From assembly GCA_030180135.1 (NCBI GenBank), contig CM058230.1, positions 102,043,503-102,107,502 on the forward strand: a stretch of DNA of 64,000 nucleotides. The letters run 5' to 3'. Every line of letters begins with the position of its first letter. Within the stretch, counting starts at the first letter, position 1. Under the pieces are notes generated by a model, which did no database searches, was not told the origin of the DNA, and worked only from the letters and a program-made list of their open reading frames with translations. The position numbers and the translations under genes are program-made. Of the stretch, positions 58,401-64,000 are shown in pieces. The stretch comes from Orychophragmus violaceus. Taxonomy: Eukaryota > Streptophyta > Magnoliopsida > Brassicales > Brassicaceae.

Positions 58401-58984
58401 GAATTTTAGTCATTAATCACCCATTAATGATCTAAAATTTATAACTTAATCTAGGAATTGAGTCTTGCTGAATCCTTTTAAACGTGGCTTCTACATCTTC
58501 GCATGAGGCTGTGGTCCAAATTTCATAATTTTTGGTGGAGTTTAGAAGGTCCTCTCGCTTGCCCGAACATTGTATCGGTTTCTCGGAAAAACCGGTTTAA
58601 TGTTTAATATTTTAAAAACTCCTTAGCTGCTTCTATAAATCCACCAAGCCTCCTTTTCAGATTCCAGATGCTCTTAGATGAATTTATCAATTTGAATCAC
58701 TTCAAACGGACACCCGTAGCTCCCGTTACGAATTTTACAAGTTTTGTCGGTTTTATCGGTTTCCATTCCCGATAACCCGAAAACTAGTTTAATCTCCGTT
58801 CCCACCCTTCTTGGTCTTCTAAATATTTTCTTTATTTAAAAAGAATAACATTTTGCCCGTCTCAGATTCCGGCTCGTATTTTGGTAAATTTACCAAAATA
58901 CCCCTTATCTTCTCAAAATTACGAAAATACCCTCCGTTGACTTTTCCGCTGCCCGCTGACCATTTCTTGATACAAGGTATTACA
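55480..58984 (-). repeat. LARD 5' LTR (right copy)
   Basis: 3505 bp, next to the primer site. Same CT-rich block at 57725-58025, slightly longer than in the left copy because of small expansions. Confidence 0.9.
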
Positions 58985-59598
58985 TCAACCTTCTTCAGCA
59001 ACTTCTCAATCTCTTCTTCGACACCATGAACCCATGGATACCGAAAATAGAGTCCATCGTCCTACAAAAACTCAGAAAATTCAGAGTTACACCAAAGAAA
59101 TTGAGTCAAATACACATTAAATAAAACATTTTACCTTGTATTGGTGGCAAGTAAAGTACGTACGGCCATGTTGCGTATCCAAATCCGTAACCAAATCGAT
59201 CTCGTGGACGATTCGGCCACCACATGGACATTTCTTCGGGATGTCGTATTGCCCATCGTTGATGGCATCACGAAGATCTATGTGAGCCTTCATTCGCTTC
59301 ATCTCTTTTTGGTGCCTCCTTTCCTCTTCATAGGGATCCAGAGAGAAATTATATGTACTCATTGGAGGTGAGAGAGATCCGAAAGAGAAAGAGAGATAGA
59401 GATCCGGGTGAGAGAGATCCAAGAAAGAGAGAGAGAGGGAGAGAGAGGTTTTAGAGAGAGAGAGAGAGGGAGAAGAACCCAAAAATGAGAGAAACATGGG
59501 AAAAGTTGTTAGATATTAGGTTTTTTTAAAAAGGGGGAAAATTCAAAATTCTGGAATTTGGGGGGCGGGAGTTTCAATTTTTTTGGGCGGGAACATAA

Positions 59599-60015
59599 GT
59601 TTTACCAAGTTGTCAGTTTTACCAAAAACTGGTAAGTTGTACTTCTCTTAATTTTCAGTTTTAATGGTTATACTCTATCTTTAATTCAAAAAATTGGTTA
59701 TACTGATGATCTATAGCTATATAAATGCATTACAAATAATTTCATGCAATAATATTTTCAAATACATATATTATCTGACTTTTTGTAGATAAAGATGATT
59801 TACATCAACAAATAACTCTTAAAAGTATATGATATTTTCTTGCTAATACACAAACCTATAATATTTACCTTAAATTATGAAAGTGTTCATTTTGTTTTAG
59901 CAAGAGATATGCTATATATAATTTATATTGTATTTTGATTGTTATATATAACATTATAATAAAAAATGAATATTGCAAAAAATTATAGTTCTACAAATCT
60001 TAGTTTTACCAAGTT
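59599..60015 (+). repeat. GTTTTACCAAGTT motifs between the GRF and transposase genes
   Basis: GTTTTACCAAGTT at 59599-59611 and 60003-60015, with a related GTTTTACCAAAAACTGG at 59616. They lie upstream of the GRF gene and downstream of the transposase gene. The remainder of 59500-60119 is AT-rich and gene-free. Confidence 0.8.
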
Positions 60016-60119
60016 TTCCAAAATTACACAACAAATGACACAACAAATGAAAAATCGAAGAAATACAAATACAACTAATTTTGGCTCACATCAGCTTGGC
60101 TCCTATTACTGCATTGAAA

Positions 60120-62886
60120 CTATCTCTTTATGTTTCTTCTTGCCACTCTCTTGCTCCTTCTCCGTCGGGGCTCCCCAACTGACAAATATCTTGTTTCTTG
60201 AACTCTTCCCTTTATTTTCGTATAGTTTGGAGGAAAATCATACAACTTTTCGATCTCTTCCGGAACAATCCACTCAGACATATGCAGAACAGGAAAAATT
60301 GTCCTCGTATAAGCCAAAATCCATATTTCTACCATGTAATATTGCGAATACAAACCATAAAAATTCTTCAATTCCGTTGGCCTAATGTCCTGCTTCAAGA
60401 ATTTAGTTGTAGCAGCTATTGCATGGACACATGGGTACCTGTCAATATCAAAGAGATTGCAGCTGCATCTGTTATGTCTCAAATCCACCAGGTAAGTAAT
60501 TTCGTCGTTTCCAACAACACCATATTCAAGTTCAAAAGCGTTAAGCTCTATCGTCGTAAGTTTGGCCGCTTTTGCGATTCTACCGTGCAATGCAAGCTCC
60601 ACTTCTGGCACCAATTTTCAGCGAATTTTCAATAAGTGCATCGATCATAGGTAGTAAATGATAATTTCTAGCCTTCTTGAAAACTGCATTCATAGACTCT
60701 GCACAATTAGAGGTGTCTATGTTGTACTGTGCACCGGGAAAATAACACCTTACCCATTTCTTCACTTCAATACTTTTGTCAAGATATGCAGCTGTTTGAG
60801 GATATATGTTCCTAAAATCGCCATATTGTCTTAGGAAATCAGCCTCAGAGTATAACCAAGCTATTTCCCTGATTTTTTTTCTTTCTAACTTCTTCTTTGT
60901 TCACGTAGGAAACAGCTCCTCTCACATTTTAGGACAGATGGTAGATGAAATAACCATGTTCCGAGAGAGGGTACACCTGAGCTATTGCCTTGATGAAACT
61001 TGCATTTCTGTCAGTAGTAAACACTAACTCACGACTCCGGTATAACGGTTTTCAGCGTATTGAAAAACCACATCGAACTTTCATCATTTTCACCATCAAC
61101 TATAGCAAAAGCAATGAGATAGTGGTGATGATTATGATCCTGCGCTGTGGCGAAAATTAGAACACCTCCATATACATTCTTAATGAAAGTTGCATCAACA
61201 ATGAGCACTTTCCTCATGGCTATAAACCTTTCTATGGAAGCTCCCAAAGCCACAAATAGATACCTGAACCTTTTTTGTTCATCCAAAACCAAATCGGTTT
61301 TTGTTCCATGATTCACCTTCTCCAACATATGCTAATAAGAATGCAACATCTTGAAACCATCAACTAGACTATCACGGATATCAGAAACAACTAGGTTTTT
61401 CCCTCTAAAAGCCGTAGAGTATGACACTTCCACACCGCCTCTTTTTTGGACAAGCTTCACAATAGTTTTAGGACATGGAGTATCGAAGTTACCAGGATAG
61501 TCTTCGTTTAAGATGCTTGAAACTAAATGTGGTGTACTTTTCCTCTTGTTGCTTATACCACTTGAGCTTGTCCGAGAGCATGAATACATCTTCATGTATG
61601 TTCTAACCGAGAAATTGGTTGAATTCTTAACCTTTGCAGCTCTCAACTGCCATTTACAACCTTGCTTCGCTTCACGGCATTTCACCACGCAACGAGTCGT
61701 ATCTGAATTGGCTAATAAAATTCCAAAACAATTCTCATTTGCGGCTCTATCAACCAAATACTTCACATCTTCTTTACATTTAAATTCTTGACCTATTTCG
61801 AAATTCAGGCCATCTTCCCATTCATCTAAACGCTTTGTCTCTTCCACAACCCGGGGAAGCTCAACTGATTCAACCATATCAAAATCATGCATATTAACAT
61901 GTTGTACAATATCACCATGTCCAATATCAACATTCTCCAATGGCTCAATCGACTCAGTCGGCTCAATATGCTCATGAGGTTTTTCTGATGATTTCTCGCC
62001 AGTAACATGAGTAGCATCACCACCATTAATTACCCCAATATTATAAATAAGCTCACCATAATTCCCACCATCTCGTTTCCCCCTCTCTACTCTTGAAAGT
62101 TACTCGGGTGATCGGAAATATTTCCAAATCTGTGACAACCTCTACAGGCAAAACACTTCTTCATTGCTCTTTATCCACAGAGGTTAGATACACGTAAACA
62201 TCGTCGTCATCAAAAATATACGACTGCCTTTGAGGTTTCACTACCAATGGAATATAACTCAAATTCAGCCTCTTTGTAGAATCATCTATTGAAATATTTC
62301 TGTGTATCCTATCCACTAACAACGAGTACGTTATCTCCTCCATAGATGATGTATTAAACGATATACCATACAACCGAGCTTCTCTTGGAATCCATTTATA
62401 GTCATCTCCGGTCTTTGAATAATGTCCTTCAAAATCAAAATGTCTGTTTGTGAAAGGAAAATCCATCCTCTTCTGAAAATGACATAAAAATATGCATTAG
62501 CACTCATATTTTCAATAGTAATACCAAGTTCTACCAGTTCTACAATCGTATTTTTACCAAGTTCTAGCATGCTATTAATACCTAATTTTACCAGTTCTTA
62601 CAATTCTATTATTAAGTTTTACTAAGTTCAGCAACTTTTCTTCAGAATCGCAAAAAACGATAAAAACAATACGATTCAGTACGATTTAATACTGATTTCA
62701 ATATATTATCAATTCAATTATCTAATTCACCAATAAAACATGGTTACCAACCCAATGTTCGATAATTACCAACCCCAAAATTAAAATCGAACTTCAGCCC
62801 CAATTGAAGCTCAATCCAGCTCAATTTAAACGAGAATAAAAGGGAAAAATGAGAGAAGCGACGACATGAAAGGAGAAGAACTAACC
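60120..62886 (-). pseudogene. MURA-type MULE transposase
   Basis: A 5' UTR exon ends CCCAG at 62886; intron 62885-62473 leads to the ATG at 62466 (MDFPFTNRHFDFEG). The N-terminal MuDR domain follows (FEIGQEFKCKEDVKYLVDRAA, CKWQLRAAKV at 61940-61332), then the MULE DDE core (VLIVDATFIKNVYGGVLIFA, FAIVDGENDESSMWFFNTL), the conserved YFPGAQYNIDTSNCAESMN, and a SWIM zinc finger CSCNLFDIDRYPCVHA. The tail is basic (RRRRSKRVARRN). The frame is broken by TGA near 62161 (probably CGA to TGA), a stop at 61332, frameshifts near 61030 and 60614, and others in 61940-62160. It would have cut and joined MULE ends; this copy cannot. Confidence 0.85.
62515..62640 (+). repeat. TTTTACCAAGTT motifs in the 5' intron of the transposase gene
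   Basis: TTTTACCAAGTT at 62550-62561, plus ACCAAGTTCTACCAGTTCTA (62522) and TTTTACTAAGTT (62616). As in the DUF1985-like gene, the cluster sits in the first intron. Confidence 0.75.
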
Positions 62887-63148
62887 TGGGTTGACCGGAA
62901 TCCGAATAGAAGTGGCTGAGATGGTTGAATTTGGAGGGATTAGAAGAAATGATAGAAGAAATCGCCGGAAATCGGGTTTATCTGGTTTTGGATTTTGGAT
63001 TTTGAACAGGAGAGAAAGAAGGGGTTAGGGAGGAGAGAGAAGGTTATGTCTGATTGGTTGATTAATTGATTTATTTAGAATTTTTTATTAGTTCATTAAG
63101 TGTAGAATAGGAATAACATTAAAAAAGGAAGAGTAAGGAGTATGATAG

Positions 63149-63208
63149 ATTAATGAGGAGTAAGCGAGAATTTGACTTTGAGTCAAAGAGCACTTGAGAA
63201 TTTGATCC
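63149..63208 (-). repeat. MULE right terminal inverted repeat
   Basis: Ends AGAATTTGATCC; its reverse complement pairs with 45106-45165. Confidence 0.82.
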
Positions 63209-63217
63209 TTTTAATTA
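63209..63217. repeat. Right 9-bp target duplication of the MULE
   Basis: TTTTAATTA, identical to 45097-45105. Confidence 0.88.
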
Positions 63218-63802
63218 CTTACTCTCTTTTTTTTTTTGTCGGTTTTGGTTTTCATGAGAGGTGCATACATCGGTTCGGTTAACACAATACCGAAAAGCTA
63301 ATAAAATAAACAAGACTTTCGGTTTTTCTTTTTCTGTATTTTTCTTATACCAAGCGAGATGTAATAAGAAGATTTTTCTTTTGCTAAAGCTAAATTCAAA
63401 AAAAAAAAATGTATGTGACTAACTTCAGTTTCCTGTCCCATATTGCCAGGCACCACGTTTCGTCGAGCTTTGCAGATCCGGCGCCTCCCCGGTGACTGGC
63501 GCTGCTCGCCTTTGCTGGGAATAGGTCCCCTAGTCGTTTTATTCTAGTCGGCAAGTCTCCCTTCTCCTTCTTGGTTTCCGATGGCCTTGAGCTTCCTGTA
63601 GCCTCCGCTCGTCTCCGGCAGTCTCCTCCCGCGGCTCGGATCTCGTCGCCTCTGGAGTTGTGTATTCAGTCGGGATATGTGTCTTCCAAGTGTCCTGATT
63701 CGGATTGGTGTTTCTAGATCTGGAGAGTGGTCGTTGTTGGGCCCAACTCCGTCGGAGCTTTGCACGGCCCGTGGCCTGGAGTTAGAGATCCACCTCTGTA
63801 GC
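63218..63802. other. Spacer with a GC-richer block, unclassified
   Basis: 63218-63430 is AT-rich. From 63440 to 63800 the sequence is GC-richer (GCGCCTCCCCGGTGAC, CTCCGGCAGTCTCCTCCCGC), with no protein domain on either strand. It resembles the non-coding blocks at 30640 and 36941 in texture and may be a retroposon piece, but this is not established. Confidence 0.4.
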
Positions 63803-64000
63803 TGTAACGCCCCTGCTCCTTAGTCGGGACCAGGGCCGTCACATTATTTTTATTTTAAAAACGAATATAAAACATGTTTGTTATATAAAGAAAATGCGGA
63901 ATTACAATAGGTCCATGGACATTATTTATTTAAAACTTTATTACAATTATTACTTGAAATTATCGATGCGAAAAAGACGTCGAGTCTAAACCGGTTGGCC
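63803..64000 (-). mobile_element. Possible start of another LTR element
   Basis: TGTAACGCCCC at 63803 shares its first 10-11 bases with the LARD LTR edge (TGTAACGCCCCC) and then diverges (TGCTCCTTAGTCGGGACC). This could be the edge of a related LTR in the same orientation, cut by the end of the window. A chance match to a short conserved LTR end cannot be excluded. Confidence 0.4.

Larger units (their letters stand above)
49192..58984 (-). mobile_element. LARD-type LTR retrotransposon, non-coding, with 3.5-kb LTRs
   Basis: Two direct repeats of about 3.5 kb (49192-52674 and 55480-58984) with ends TGTAACGCCC...GTATTACA on the plus strand flank a 2.8-kb interior. An initiator-tRNA-Met primer site beside the right LTR sets minus-strand transcription; a polypurine tract abuts the left LTR. 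No gag or pol similarity was found, so it is a large retrotransposon derivative that would need enzymes in trans. It has a perfect TCAAC duplication. LTR divergence is about 1-1.5% by eye over the first 1.7 kb. It inserted into exon 2 of the GRF gene of the MULE. Confidence 0.9.
49075..59362 (-). pseudogene. GRF-zinc-finger / coiled-coil gene of the MULE, split by an LTR element
   Basis: ATG at 59362 starts MSTYNFSLDPYEEERRHQKE. Exon 1 (59362-59135, exactly 76 codons) contains CPCGGRIVHEI and GRTYFTC, the CxCG and GRxFxxC halves of a GRF-type zinc finger. Exon 2 starts at 59061 (DDGLYFRYPWVHGVEEEI) and is interrupted after KKV at 58985 by the LTR element. It resumes at 49191 as DVQGKTIEGM, a TAA, then EEIKSNKEEITKLKEIVDAV and a stop at 49075-49077. 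Excluding the insert and one TCAAC copy, the frame is continuous apart from that one TAA. GRF fingers bind nucleic acid; small GRF/coiled-coil proteins are common in Brassicaceae transposon neighbourhoods, but the role here is unknown. Confidence 0.72.
45106..63208. mobile_element. Mutator-like element with three genes, hit by two later insertions
   Basis: The ends are inverted copies beginning GGATCAAATTCT (45106 onward; reversed at 63208), with matching GCT(A/C)TTTGACT and AAGTCAAA further in, about 60 bp of imperfect inverted repeat. They are bordered by an exact 9-bp TTTTAATTA duplication. Inside are a DUF1985-like gene (+), a GRF-zinc-finger gene (-) and a MURA transposase (-). A 274-bp MITE and a 9.8-kb LTR element lie within; without them the MULE is about 8.0 kb. 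A GTTTTACCAAGTT motif recurs in its introns and gene flanks. All three genes carry stops or shifts, so this copy is inactive. It resembles VANDAL/Kaonashi-type gene-carrying MULEs by content; the exact family is not determined. Confidence 0.9.

Noticed and set aside
60198..60635. Plus-strand frame overlapping the transposase
   Set aside because: It lies antisense to the SWIM-finger region of the MULE transposase and has no domain of its own.

Overview
The window is nuclear DNA from a plant, almost certainly a Brassicaceae species with a more transposon-rich genome than Arabidopsis thaliana. The evidence is two spliced plant genes with Arabidopsis-like architecture (an F-box/LRR gene and a WRKY gene resembling WRKY10/MINI3), plant splice signals, TTTAGGG telomere-type sequence, and CACTA, L1-type LINE, Copia, Gypsy, Harbinger and Mutator elements of Brassicaceae type. 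No rRNA, no convincing functional tRNA, no CRISPR and nothing prokaryotic was seen.

Layout. 1-445: 3' part of a Transposase_24-like gene. About 820-4243: CACTA element with one spliced TNPA-like gene. 4590-9290: decayed LINE (LINE-A) ending in telomere-like repeats. 9955-29966: a second LINE (LINE-B, minus strand, exact 15-bp target duplication) split by two LTR retrotransposons: a gag/protease-only Gypsy element (12637-19269, in LINE ORF2) and a full-length Copia element with an intact 1325-codon polyprotein (20677-28474, in LINE ORF1). 29982-33060: gene-free. 33400-36340: decayed PIF/Harbinger element. 36345-37372: two head-to-head LINE fragments.

37525-44782 is the only island of ordinary genes: an F-box/LRR gene (4 exons, 606 aa) and a WRKY gene (5 exons, 460 aa), both on the minus strand, separated by AT-rich sequence with a Helitron-like end and a triplicated repeat. 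The WRKY gene has a complete exon structure and zinc finger but reads WTKYGRK instead of WRKYGQK.

45106-63208 is a Mutator-like element (MULE) with imperfect terminal inverted repeats and a perfect 9-bp target duplication. It carries three accessory or transposase genes: a DUF1985-like gene (+), a GRF-zinc-finger/coiled-coil gene (-) and a MURA-type transposase (-). A short motif, GTTTTACCAAGTT, recurs in its non-coding parts. The MULE was later hit by a Harbinger-type MITE (47957-48230) and by a non-coding LTR element with about 3.5-kb LTRs (49192-58984). At 63803 another LTR-like terminus begins and runs out of the window.

Reading the insertions backwards gives a history: LINE-B and the MULE first, then Gypsy, Copia, MITE and the large LTR element. 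In each case removing the insert plus one target-site copy rejoins the host reading frame or comes within a single indel of doing so.
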